Source of the DNA: Syncephalastrum monosporum B8922 | Taxonomy: Eukaryota > Mucoromycota > Mucoromycetes > Mucorales > Syncephalastraceae | DNA: 64,000 nt | Reading direction: 5' to 3' | Assembly (NCBI GenBank): GCA_000697355.1 | Contig: JNEN01001240.1 | Coordinates: 124,001 to 188,000, forward strand | Part shown: positions 46,299-56,929 of the stretch, one piece after another | Position numbering within the stretch: the first letter of the stretch is position 1 | How the letters are laid out: every line of letters starts with the position of its first letter | Position numbers and translations under genes: made by a program | The notes under the pieces: model-generated | The model's input: only the letters and a program-made list of their open reading frames with translations | The model's database searches: none | Told to the model about the DNA's origin: nothing

Positions 46299-47937
46299 AT
46301 GGAACAGCAACCACCACAACCGCTCACGCGCAACAGACCTGCCAATCACGAAGCTCGGTTGCATCGCAGACGTTCGAGTCGTGCTGCTCCTGGCGAGAAG
46401 TTTGACGGTATGCTAACGAGCAGAATTATGCGGGATCCGACGCACCCGAAAAAGAACGTAGTCGTTGTCTTACATCCTCGCGGTAGATTTCATTCGACGA
46501 CGAAAGACAGAAATTGAGCATGAACATGAACGAGTGTCTATCTTTCGAAGTCCCATTCTTGTGGTTTCTTACTTCGGCATGTTTGCATTCTACGAGGCAC
46601 GAAGCCTGATGGAGTACATTTACCGCCGTCGCAATGTCACGTATTTCCTGCTCGCCTGCGTCCCGCTCCTCTACGTAGCTTATCAGATCGAAGGGCCTCA
46701 CCGAGCCGTAAGTCTGGATTCATGCATAGACTCGGCTGGTCGCTTATCGCCACGATTCCTCTTTGCATTGTACAGGTATTCCAGCATATCCAGCGCACAT
46801 CAGTATGGTATGGTTGGTGGATCCTTCTCGGTGTTGCGTCTGCGTTTGGACTCGGCACCGGCCTGCACACATTCCTTCTCTTTCTCGGCCCCTACATCGC
46901 CGAGGTGACCATGGCTGCACACGACTGTCATGGTGTCGATTTCCTGACGCGGGACCCCACCACGTAAGCCGCCTTTTTCTTTATATAGTATGTATGGAAT
47001 TGACGCCGTACTTTGCAGTCATCGCTTGCAATGCGCCCTATCCAACCCGGCCGTGTCCGGCACGCTGTCACTCTGGGCCATCTTCAAGCTGATCCGCTGG
47101 GAAAGCTTTGCTTGGGGTGCCGGTACCGCCCTGGGTGAGCTGCCGCCGTACTTTGTTGCGCGTGCCGTCGCATTATCCGGTGGCAAGAGCGACGAGCTGG
47201 CTGATTTCGAGTCGGGCCTCAACAAGGCACCCGAGGATCGGTCGCTAAAGGAAACGGTCTCGTTGATGCTCTACAGCGCCCTTCGACGTCTTGGCTTCCT
47301 CGGCATCCTCCTTTTCGCATCCATCCCCAACCCGCTTTTTGATCTTGCCGGCATTACCTGCGGTCACTTTCTCATCCCGTTCGCTACTTTTTTTGGGGCC
47401 ACTTTCATTGGTAAGGCATGCGTCAAAGCTTCTCTGCAGGTACGAACAAAATATAAAAACAGAAAATCGTCAGATTTGCTAAAAATGGTAACGTTGTGTC
47501 GTAGTCCCTGATCGTCATCCTGGCTTTTTCGAGCGATACCCTATCTGTCTTTTTGGGCTCTTTACAGCGTATTGCACCTGCACTCCACAATGTCGTGGAA
47601 AAACTCATCCGCGAACAGACCCATCGCATCGGTCATCCTACAGAGGAAGATGTTGGACAGGAGGTAAGTAGCCAAAAAAAAAAAAAAAAAAAGAGGTTAC
47701 GAGATCAAAAGATTTTAAATTCGTCTATCAAAGACCAATGCATTTGGCGTCGCATGGAACCTGTTTCTGTCCCTCATGCTCTGCTATTTTGTCATCTCCT
47801 CCATCGAGTCACTTGGCCTGGCTTACATGAAGCGTGAGCGTCAAGAGGAGGTGAAGCGGCTGGAACGCCAACGCCCCCAGAAGCCCACCCCTTCGGCATC
47901 GTCCTCTTCATCCACGCCAACATCCGCCACCATGTAA
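46299..47937 (+). CDS. VMP1: Vacuole membrane protein 1 homologue
   Basis: Six exons (46299..46407, 46487..46707, 46776..46963, 47019..47439, 47505..47663, 47734..47937) give 433 aa. The diagnostic VMP1 block LGTGLHTFLLFLGPYIAEVT lies near residue 145, followed by the VTT/DedA-like core (WGAGTALGELPPYFVARA, then SIPNPLFDLAGITCGHFLIP). It has six to eight membrane segments and a basic N-terminus. VMP1 is an ER phospholipid scramblase needed for autophagosome formation, lipid-droplet and lipoprotein homeostasis and membrane-contact sites. The family is absent from budding yeast but present in animals, plants, amoebae and some early fungi. The C-terminus is a short Arg/Glu helix and a Ser-rich tail. 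Confidence 0.93.
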
Positions 47938-48436
47938 TGTAAATGTTTTTCACTACCTATTCTTTCTAGAGTACACACTACCCTCTCTAATACCGGCGTC
48001 CATCATAAGCCCGTTTTCTTCGTACCCGATATGCATGCCACGCATTGGTATCCCGCCATTCGGTCCTTACTGTTCATAGACCACATCTCGTTAATTTGAT
48101 TTACCCCCTTCGCCCAACCCCGTCAGGATGCGCTTTGTATATTTGGACCGTAAGCATCCGTAATCACCCTTTTCGCTCTCTCACTCTCGCTCTCACTTCT
48201 GCTCTACCTTGCGACAAGGAGACTTATACAGACATATACGCATGCTCACATATATATCCGCTTTTTCTTTTTTCCATGGTTGAACCTTCTTTCTGTCTCG
48301 CATGATCGTAATTTATGATCTGTTCTTGAGCCCCTGTATGCATGTTGTTGACAGTAGGAGTCATTGTAAAAGAATCTACCATATATAAGTCATGCCCGGT
48401 CCGCTTTTTGGGTGCTGACGCTTATCTTAACTTCCT
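47938..48436. other. Intergenic, 499 bases, with TATA box
   Basis: Contains the VMP1 3' flank and the acid phosphatase promoter. TATATAAG at 48382-48389 lies 48 bases upstream of the phosphatase ATG and is a good TATA candidate. No gene is present. Confidence 0.45.
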
Positions 48437-50264
48437 ATGAGAGCTGTAATACTTTGTTTCTGTCTGTTCGTCGCGAGTCTTGTCCGAGCGCACAGCAAGA
48501 ATGCACCAGGCGGTCCAGGAAAGCTAGCAGAATTGGATACTTTCAATGCGGCAGTCGATTGGGGAAAACACTATGCGCCAGCAGAGCCCCAGCAGATCCA
48601 TCTCGGTATGCTTACGGATGGACGAGCTTTTCGCGTCCAGTTCAGTACCACGACGCCACTCAAACGAGCCGTGTTTCAGTACTGGTCAGCCGTTGAAGGT
48701 GAAAGTGAAACATCTATCAAATCAACGCACGATCTAGAAGACGTAATAGCAGGACGTGCACTTTGACTAGGTTTAACCTATTTTTTAATATGTAGACTTG
48801 GGCTTTCAGCCACGGCGGCCCGGGAAAGAGAACATCTCATATGCACATATTCAAGACATTTACCGAGCTACAAGAAAACACCCGTTACCACTATCGCATT
48901 GGTACCTGTGGAGAAACAGGAAGGCAGAAACGAGACGACGGTGAGGGTGAGGACGAGGACGAGGGTGACAGCGGTGAGCAGATTGAGTACTGGTCATTTG
49001 TCTATGATTTCCATACACCTCCGTCAGACCCACACCCATTCAATTTCGTAATGGCAGCTGATCTGGTAAAGTATACTTTGTGAAGGTAGCCATGGATCGG
49101 GTGGTCCATCTCATGTATAAATGCAGGGTATTATGAATGCCGTGTCCTTGAAGGAATTGATAAGAGAGGCGCACTCCCAAGAGTATGACTTTTGGGCGTA
49201 CCCTGGCGACTTTGTAAGTGGATGGGCTCCTACCACCTGAATATGTGTGTAGGGATAAGGCGTGCTCAAACTCATTGCTGCAACATCTTTTCCATGCATG
49301 GACGGTCTCTCTACATAGGCTTATAATATGGAGGATATGGACGGCGCCAAGGGCGATCAATTCCTGAACCTTGTACAGGATGCGTTCGCCAGGATGCCTG
49401 TTTTGCCTGCCCCTGGAAATCACGACGGTGCATTCGCCTTTTCTCATTTTCTGAACAGGCAAGTCAAATGCTCTGCTTGTAGATATTGATCTATGATATT
49501 GATCTGACAGTGTGGGCATTAGGTTTCGTGCAGTTTCTTACAAGGAGTCTGATGCGCCATCACCCAGCATGTACTCGTTCGACTACAAGTCAGTCCACTT
49601 TGTCTCTATCACAACCGAACCACTCTACGAAACCAGTCCAGAGGATTTTGGTCAAGTCTTGGCTTGGCTTAGAAAGGATCTCTCCCGAGCTCATGCAAAT
49701 CGGGCTGAACGCCCCTGGATTGTCGTTCAGGGTCATCGGCCACTGTACTGCACGTCAATAGAACCCGGCGCATGCGATGAAAAAACAGAAATTTTGCGCT
49801 CAGCTGGATTGGAGCAGGTCTTGCTTGACTTCAAAGTGGATGTGTACCTCTGGTATATAAGCACTACGAGAAGGAGAAGACCTCAGGATGACGGTAATTG
49901 ATCTTTGTACTTTCTTCCCTTATATATCTATAGTGGGCATCGACACAACTACGAACGCACATATCCTGTCGCCAATGGGAACGTCACATCAACAAACTAT
50001 AACAATCCGCCCTCCTTTTTCCTAGTACTGGCCGGCAATGCGGGTAACTTTGAGCTCCCCGATGGCTTCGATGGAAACGCCACACAACCCCTCGTGGTAG
50101 CTCCCTGGTCGGCCAAGCGCTATTCCGGTTATGGCGTTACGGCCATATCTGTGAGTCGGGACTCCATGTCCTTTACCCACTGGCAAATCGAAGCTGATGG
50201 CCAACGTGGGTCTCCAGTGGATGAATTTGTCGTGACCAAGACAGGATCTGCCGTACCGGCATGA
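48437..50264 (+). CDS. Purple acid phosphatase, secreted
   Basis: Six exons (48437..48742, 48796..49065, 49127..49213, 49319..49458, 49523..49852, 49934..50264) encode 487 aa. Intron 4 has a GC donor (AACAG|GCAAGT). The signal peptide is MRAVILCFCLFVASLVRA. After the N-terminal fibronectin-like domain, the five metal-binding motifs appear in order: AADLG (Asp191), GDFAY (219-223), GNHD (254-257), VVQGHRP, and CGHRHNYERTYP (His380, His382). These bind the di-metal centre that hydrolyses phosphate monoesters. Secreted fungal members scavenge phosphate, and expression is usually raised by phosphate starvation, which is family knowledge and not visible here. An unusual Asp/Glu/Gly-rich insert lies near residues 160-176. 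Confidence 0.93.
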
Positions 50265-51211
50265 ACTGTGTTGGGGGCTACTGTATCAAGCACACGTACC
50301 TATTATATAGTGTGTACACTATTTTTTCCTTTGTGTCAACTTGCCCACCCGTTAGTTACATAACGTGCGTACACTCAAGCTAGAAGTGTAACCCGCCAAA
50401 TTTGGATTTATCTTTTCGTTAAGATACTGTATATTCATAAGCAAACCATCTTAAAGTTACCAGCTTCACGAAGCTTCGCTTATGTTTGTTGCACACGATT
50501 ACTGAATACGAGTAGTGGGTCAAAGTTCTTGGAAAGTGATCTCCACTTATTTCAGACGCATTTAAAGACTGTGTGCGGTTCATTGTTAATTTTCACACCT
50601 CATCTGCAGAAAAAACATTCCCTGTGAGTCAGTACTTCCCGCAAAGCGCGTCACCACAAGTTTATGCGTCACAAAAGAGCGTATCATATTTTACTCGAAA
50701 AGTCCTTGTCAAAGTACCATTACACTCGTGGAGAAAAGCTGACTGCTCGTCTCGAGTTCATCTTATACGAAATACGACATGACATGATATCCAGTCAACA
50801 CCGCTTGGGGAGTAGGTGCAGGCAACGTATGGGTGTGCAATTTTAAGTGTTACGGCTATTTTTAAAGTAAGCTTTTCACCTCCATGGCAGGCGAAAAGGC
50901 TCGTACGCCTAATGCTCAACGCGCAATCGGTCAATGAGCATGGTCGACTTGACGCGAGATCGACCTTCGATTCTAAAAAAATTGACAGAGACAATTCATC
51001 TGCGTATGCTGTTGAAGAGAGAAGAAGAGAGCAATCAGAATGGGTGCGGAAGAGAAGCAAACGTCTTCGTTCAAGCATACAAGCATTATATATATAAGAT
51101 TCGGATAGACATATATGTATATAATATATTGTATATTTCTATTACTATAATTAAAGGTCTGGAGTTTGAGTTTAAGTTGGTGTTTGTGTGTGCCTGTCGG
51201 CAACTGCACAT

Positions 51212-51404
51212 GTCAAACGGCGTGGCGCGGCTTACGCTTGACATTGCGTACAGAAACCGGCTGTCAAACGGCGTGCTACGGCTTATAGCTCCCCGAAAGA
51301 AGTAGCGCAGTGACGCTTGACAATAAGCACAGAAACTGGAAGTTCAACGGCGTGCTACGGCTTATAGCTTCTGCAAAAGAAGTAGCGCAGTGCCGCTAAA
51401 CCAG
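51212..51404 (+). repeat. Tandem repeat, three copies (79-base unit)
   Basis: Units start at about 51212, 51263 and 51342. Each carries CAACGGCGTG or CAAACGGCGTG, then CGGCTTA. Units 2 and 3 also share AAGAAGTAGCGCAGTG. The first copy lacks ~28 central bases. Confidence 0.8.
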
Positions 51405-53168
51405 GATTCAAAACAGGACACAAGATTGACGGAAGGATCATGCTAAAAACAGGAGCGGTAATCACCAAGACATTCTACATGCTTCTTTTCAATACAGTGT
51501 CAAGAGCAACATATTCATGGAAACTAACCTTTCGGAACTTTTGCTTCTCCGTGACGTTGCATAGCACGAGGGAACTTTGCAGCCAGAGGATCTTGGAGAT
51601 TCATGATGCATCTCATCTCGTGTGAGCAAAGCATGAAAAGAATGGCAACGTGCACTACCTTTGATACTGCATTCGCCAATACTGCGCCGGTAAAACCGTA
51701 GCATAATCCTGGATACCTGACACATTCGACACACCACTTCCAACCAACCAGAAGTCATCCTACCTTTTCAAGTACATACTAACCTTTGTACGCATCCCTC
51801 AGCATTTGCTTGAACGGGCATTTTGACTTGCACCTGGACGTAAATTCACCAAGACGAAATTGATTCATTGCAATCTACAAGACAGACGTGAAGACGGCTC
51901 ATAAAAATGCATCGTGTCGAATACCGCGCTCGTAAGCGTTGCGTGCAGCGTGCCACCGATGGCCGATGAGCGTGTGGAGGCCGAGGACGTGAGCAGCGTG
52001 CATGGGAGGGTATGGCATCTACAAACAGACGTGAAGAAGGCCCCGAAAGCTCATGTTATCGCAATGTTTTCAATGCACCGTGGATGGACTTGGTTTGGAA
52101 CCTGGAAATGGGGTGATCTGCGAGCTGATTGGCTAAAAAATGATCACGAAAAAAGTTTGGTATCGATGCAATGTGTTGTAGTGCTGGTACTTGCACATGT
52201 CCGTGGTCACCTAAGAGAGAGGATGGCGGTAGCATGGAAAGGTAGTAAGAGGCCTGTCTGCAGTGTGGCGGCTTGGCTGGGGATGGTAAGCAGTGTTGCA
52301 TCAATTTCTGTGCATGAATGGATGTGGTGAAATACCTGTTCTGATGTGTATGTGCGTGGATGGTGGCGTGGCCATCGCCAAGGAGTGCGTGCTGCTTTTT
52401 GGTCAGTGTGCTGTGCTGTGCGGTCTTGTGTTACCGGACACGAGGTGCAAGTGGGCATGTTTGAGTCTGTGCAACGCGTCATGCCGGTCGGCGTGCGGCA
52501 ATTGGAATCTTGCATGATTACAACTCAGGGACGTACCTTTGCTGGTGTCCCTCAATGCTTGCTGCCGTAACGGAAAGATGCCCGTGGCAAGCCTACAGGA
52601 AATAGAGCGTGTGGATGGAGACTAGAAAGAAGGAGAAACAAGAAAGAAAAATAAATCAGTGCAAGGTGGTGACCACCCAAGGCTATTTACGCGTGATACT
52701 CGGCACACACTGTCATTTTGGTTCAATGAGCGCCCAGCATGGCTTTCATTTCACCTTCAGCGGGGTGCAGAAGCAAGATCAGTCTGAGCAAATTGTGTTT
52801 CAAGAAGAGGATCCGGAATGATCGAGAGATTGGGGCACGTACCTTTTCTCCCAGAGTAAAGCGGTGATCGTGGTCTAATCTGACTGCGATGCAACGCGAT
52901 TGGCCAAGTGATCCTTGCTCTGTCCACCGCAATGAGCACACGCGTCAGGGATGGCAGACACAAGAGCAAAGCAGACGCCTGTCCATGGATTCTGACTTTG
53001 GGCGCGTAAGGCTGAGAGAACAGCAGCATCTGGTGTTGTCAATCGGGTCGGGACTGCTTAAATTTACATGACTCGACCACCGTGCACATGCCATAAGAAA
53101 CGTTCAAGGGCCATTTAATACAAAGTAATATAGCAGAGGCCCATAAAAACAGTAGATAACCCTAGTAT

Positions 53169-53460
53169 AAGGTAGCTTCTAGTTAGGAAGCTGTGTAGTG
53201 CCGCTTGACCAGTATTAGAAACTGGAAATTACATGGACGGGGTGAGTATACCGAAGACCAGATCGGTATTGACAGAGATATTCTAATCACGCTTCTAACA
53301 CAGTGTCAGGAGGATACCAATGAACACCAACCTTACTGCATCTTAATTTATACGTGATGATCAAAGCAGGAAGACACTGTGCAGGGAGAGGATCTTTTGT
53401 ATAAAGATCTTGAAGGAGTCGGTCTATTGGAAGCATGGTGCGAAAAGGATTCCACTTGGC
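53169..53460 (+). repeat. Diverged second copy of the 51.3-51.6 kb repeat
   Basis: Shares AGTGCCGCT, ACCAG, AGAAACTGGAA and, further on, ACAGTGTCA and AGAGGATCTT blocks in the same order as 51320-51600. Similarity is patchy, as for an old dispersed element. No coding capacity is seen. Confidence 0.55.
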
Positions 53461-54407
53461 ACTATAATTAATCCCACATGCATGTATCGGACATGCATCG
53501 AACGAAGGCTACCATTAAATACACCAGAGGCTTGATGCGGAGCGCTTTTGACATATCTTACTCTACAAAGACGGTCAACGTTCATCCAGTAAAGATAGCA
53601 AATGCACTACAGTGCTCTCCGGATACCTGCTGTTATTTTTGTTAGTGTGCGAGATCCAAGGCAGTGAATAGCATCCACGTTTTCATACGACGGGAGCAGA
53701 GGGTGCCGTCATGACAAAATATAGTAAGAGTTGCTACGATTGGTTGATTGATCCCAGCTGGTATGTCTACCTCACTAATATTCAGATGTCTGCACTTTAC
53801 GTTCCTGCACTCTCTCGGGTCATCCTTGGGTCTGTGTCCTCTGAGCGGTGTACTCAATATCCCTGCCAAGGGTTTATATCAAGATAGACTGATAGACAGA
53901 ACTGCACTCCAGACAGATCATGTATAACAGGTCAACGTGCTGCTCATTGCTGCCGTCCCTCTCTTCTCTTCTGCTAAACACCATTGCGCCATGTTACAGC
54001 ACATCATCAGCGACGAATATAGCAGAAGTTTCTTCGTATCATGAACACTATCCCAGGCGGTTGCTGAGCGATCGTGAGCACTCCCGCGGCTTACAGTTTG
54101 AGTAGATACAGTTCTTTTTTCCTTGGTCGCCGTATTTACTCGCTTCGTTCGTTGGATACGCTTCGCACAGGAGAATTAGCCTGGCGAAGTAATAGATTGA
54201 CTGGCGCAGCACCGTAAGCGTCATAAGAACGCGCCTTCATCTTCTCCAAGTGTAAGTAAAGCGCTCAAGAAGAAGAAAAGAAGCATACGAAAATTCATGA
54301 TAAATTTGCGCAGAAGGCTAGCCCAACTGAGGTGCTCCCGTCCCTATGGAAGCCACCCCAATCGGACTTCAGATGCATTTGGCGTCCCAAATTAACATCC
54401 TAACAGT

Positions 54408-54480
54408 TCCGAACCCGGGATTCGAACCTGTAACCTTCCGAACGTTGATCAGACGCCCTGGCCGACTAGTCAACATAGCA
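54408..54480 (-). pseudogene. tRNA-Val(AAC)-like sequence (SINE head or tRNA pseudogene)
   Basis: On the minus strand, a perfect B box GGTTCGAATCC (54418-54428) and an A box CTAGTCGGCCAGG (54457-54469) are spaced as in a tRNA. The anticodon stem TCTGA/TCGGA pairs, the loop TCAACGT puts AAC at positions 34-36, and the D and anticodon regions line up with eukaryotic tRNA-Val. The acceptor strands do not pair, the D and T stems have mismatches and U33 is C, so it is not a working tRNA. It is a degenerate copy or the promoter head of a tRNA-derived SINE. Confidence 0.6.
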
Positions 54481-56929
54481 CGGTTAATTTTATAGTAATT
54501 ATAGCCCATTTCGGCAGTATCCTTTATAATACAAAAAGTCCTCTAAACCACTTATAGACCCGTTCACACCACTTTAGACCCATTTAGACCACTTGCTCTG
54601 CTCCATCGCTTTCTCTTCATCAACAAATAAAGTGTCATTCACTCTTGAGCTGACTACTTCACCTTATAGCACCGTATCAGCGCGAACAACCACCACGTCG
54701 ACGCTGTTCCCACGCACTTCACCCGGCTTAATGGCACAATGCTATGGCCTGATCACCACCCTTTTAACCCATTTTATTCAAATGCGTTGCCATCCTCCAC
54801 TGCACTTTTACAATCATCAGCTGCCATCATACACACTGTATACTATATATTATACACTGTACTGTATACCGCGTGAGTCTGACGATTAACTACAATGAGT
54901 TTTCACAAACGGGATTAAAAGAGTGAATTTACGACCAACTGCATCTCTCTGTTGCTCTATGTTACAGTATGTACACGCCGACAATTAACAAAATCTATTA
55001 AGATCACTGTCGCTTGCGAGACTCAGTACTAGAAATCACAATAGAAAGGTTCTCCTCTTTCTTGATATTACTAAGAAGACTTCAACAATATGCTTTACCG
55101 GGATTGCAACGGACGATATATGTGTAGAGCAACGCAAAACGCTGCTGAAACTGGACTTGTGTCACCTACACAGACCCCTCTGTCTTTGGGAGCATATGAA
55201 TTGGGCCAGCAGCCCAGATAACACTGTAATGTGTCTTGATCAGAAAAAGTCGATAAGTTATGAGATTAAGTCAATGGAAAGTAACTGTGCGCCGCGAAGT
55301 ATCTTAGGGGGTATATCGTATATTGGCAATCCTGGCATGCTAGTTTCAGAGCAGGTGAAGGACAACAATGCGACAATTTGCAATGGAGCGACCCTGCCCT
55401 TGTGGTGTAATCGGGCAATCAGCCCGACGAGCTTAACACGGTGGCCCCTCTTACAGAAAAACTATTTCGAATGAACAAAGCGTATGCCAGTTTTTAGAAA
55501 AAGCATTCTTTTGCTCGACAGACAATGCAGCATACACCATGGGCTTTTACTGACTCACTGTGCGGTTTATCATTCTCCTGAGGCACTGGTTTCAACCTTC
55601 AAAGAAGCCGACGGTTGCGGGCAGTGACGTGTTATAAAGAGATCAGGAGATATTAGGAACAAAGCTCTGAGCACGCGTCTCCTTTGTCGACGTTCCTTTC
55701 CATGTTTTTTTTTAAAGTGTGTCCGTTATGTTCTCCCTCAGTTCCGAAAAGCTACATATGACCCCTATAGATTTAGAGTAAGTCGACGCATTGCTTTTCA
55801 CTTGGCATCTTTACCTACCAGTGTGAGACAGATCTGGGTCATAAGAATGATACGACTAACTGAAATCGAATACCATATGTGCAGATCAAATTCTGGCTTC
55901 TGGCGACTGAAGTAAGTGCTGAGCGCAAGTAGAGTACCCGACTGCATGTCAGATAAGTGATTCCTTGGTTATTTTTATGTTACGGTGTCTCACTTTATGC
56001 ATACTGCTCTGCGAACACGAGAAAAAAGTCGTCGGCTGTCCTCTAAAGTGATGTTCCTTAGTCTCCCGGCTCGAGGGGCGTTGTATGTATATATAGCTGG
56101 TATTCATGGAGGAGCGGTGCTACTGCATTAACAATGCGCAGAGACACCGGGAAGGTTGTGTGTCACAGGCTAATCATCGATCACGATCACATTCACCGTC
56201 AAAAAGGAAAAAAAAAAATTAAGTTGATAGTCTACCGTATGCATTTTAACCTACCCGGCGGTGGACTTCATGACTTTAGTTTGGTCTGGTATCTCTGTCT
56301 GGAATGTGACAGGGTATGTCGCCATTTGCAGGTACGCATTTGATTGACTTGTAGCTTATTCTCATGATCAGGTTATTATATATGCCGTATTTAGCGCATG
56401 CGCCTAAAAATCCATAATGGACTAGTCTAGTCATGCATGTTTTTAGGCGCCTCTTGCGATGAAACGTATGAGCGTGCCAAGCACGACGATGTAACGATGG
56501 CGGAGGAGCAGAACAGAGCGAAGGAGACGAAGACAGCGAGCGCCACTGAATAGAAGAGGGCAGAGCGGGTAGTTTCAATAGCGATGGATGCATATTTGCG
56601 AAGGAGACAGGGATACGGAAAGAGCGAGAGGAGATTACAAGCGATTTTTCAACCGGAGCACGCAGCGGGTGGTAATTGAATCACCACCACAATTTCCTGG
56701 AGAGACACACTCGCCCGTGCTTCTCTCGAGATTCCTTCATCTTTTCGGTGGCCCAGCCATTCCGCGTACTTTCCTTCCCTTGACCTTCGAGTTTGGCATC
56801 CTGCGCTCGCGATCCTTTCCTTTGGTACGTGCCAGCTCTCCCTCCTCTCATCACGCCCGCCTGACCCTTTATCTCGCCCAGCATAATATAATTTAATCCT
56901 ATTCCTACAACTCGGTACCCTTCCAGGCG

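Larger units (their letters stand above)
50265..56929. other. Gene-poor, repeat-bearing region, 6.7 kb
   Basis: No complete gene is supported. It contains tandem and dispersed copies of one repeat (51212-51404, 53169-53460), a GT-rich stretch at about 51950-52560 with a 138-codon open frame lacking any motif, a tRNA-Val-like sequence on the minus strand (54408-54480) and short GAC/CAC-type repeats near 54545-54595. The last ~300 bases belong to the leader of the PH-domain gene. A good donor/acceptor pair (GTACGT at 56825, CCAG ending 56926) suggests a 5' leader intron. Confidence 0.5.

Noticed and set aside
51212..51404. CRISPR array
   Set aside because: Only three diverged units with no constant repeat/variable spacer pattern, in a eukaryotic genome.
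51914..52330. 138-codon open frame in the gene desert
   Set aside because: No motif, no splice continuity, and overlapping frames of similar length on the other strand; the segment is GT-rich.
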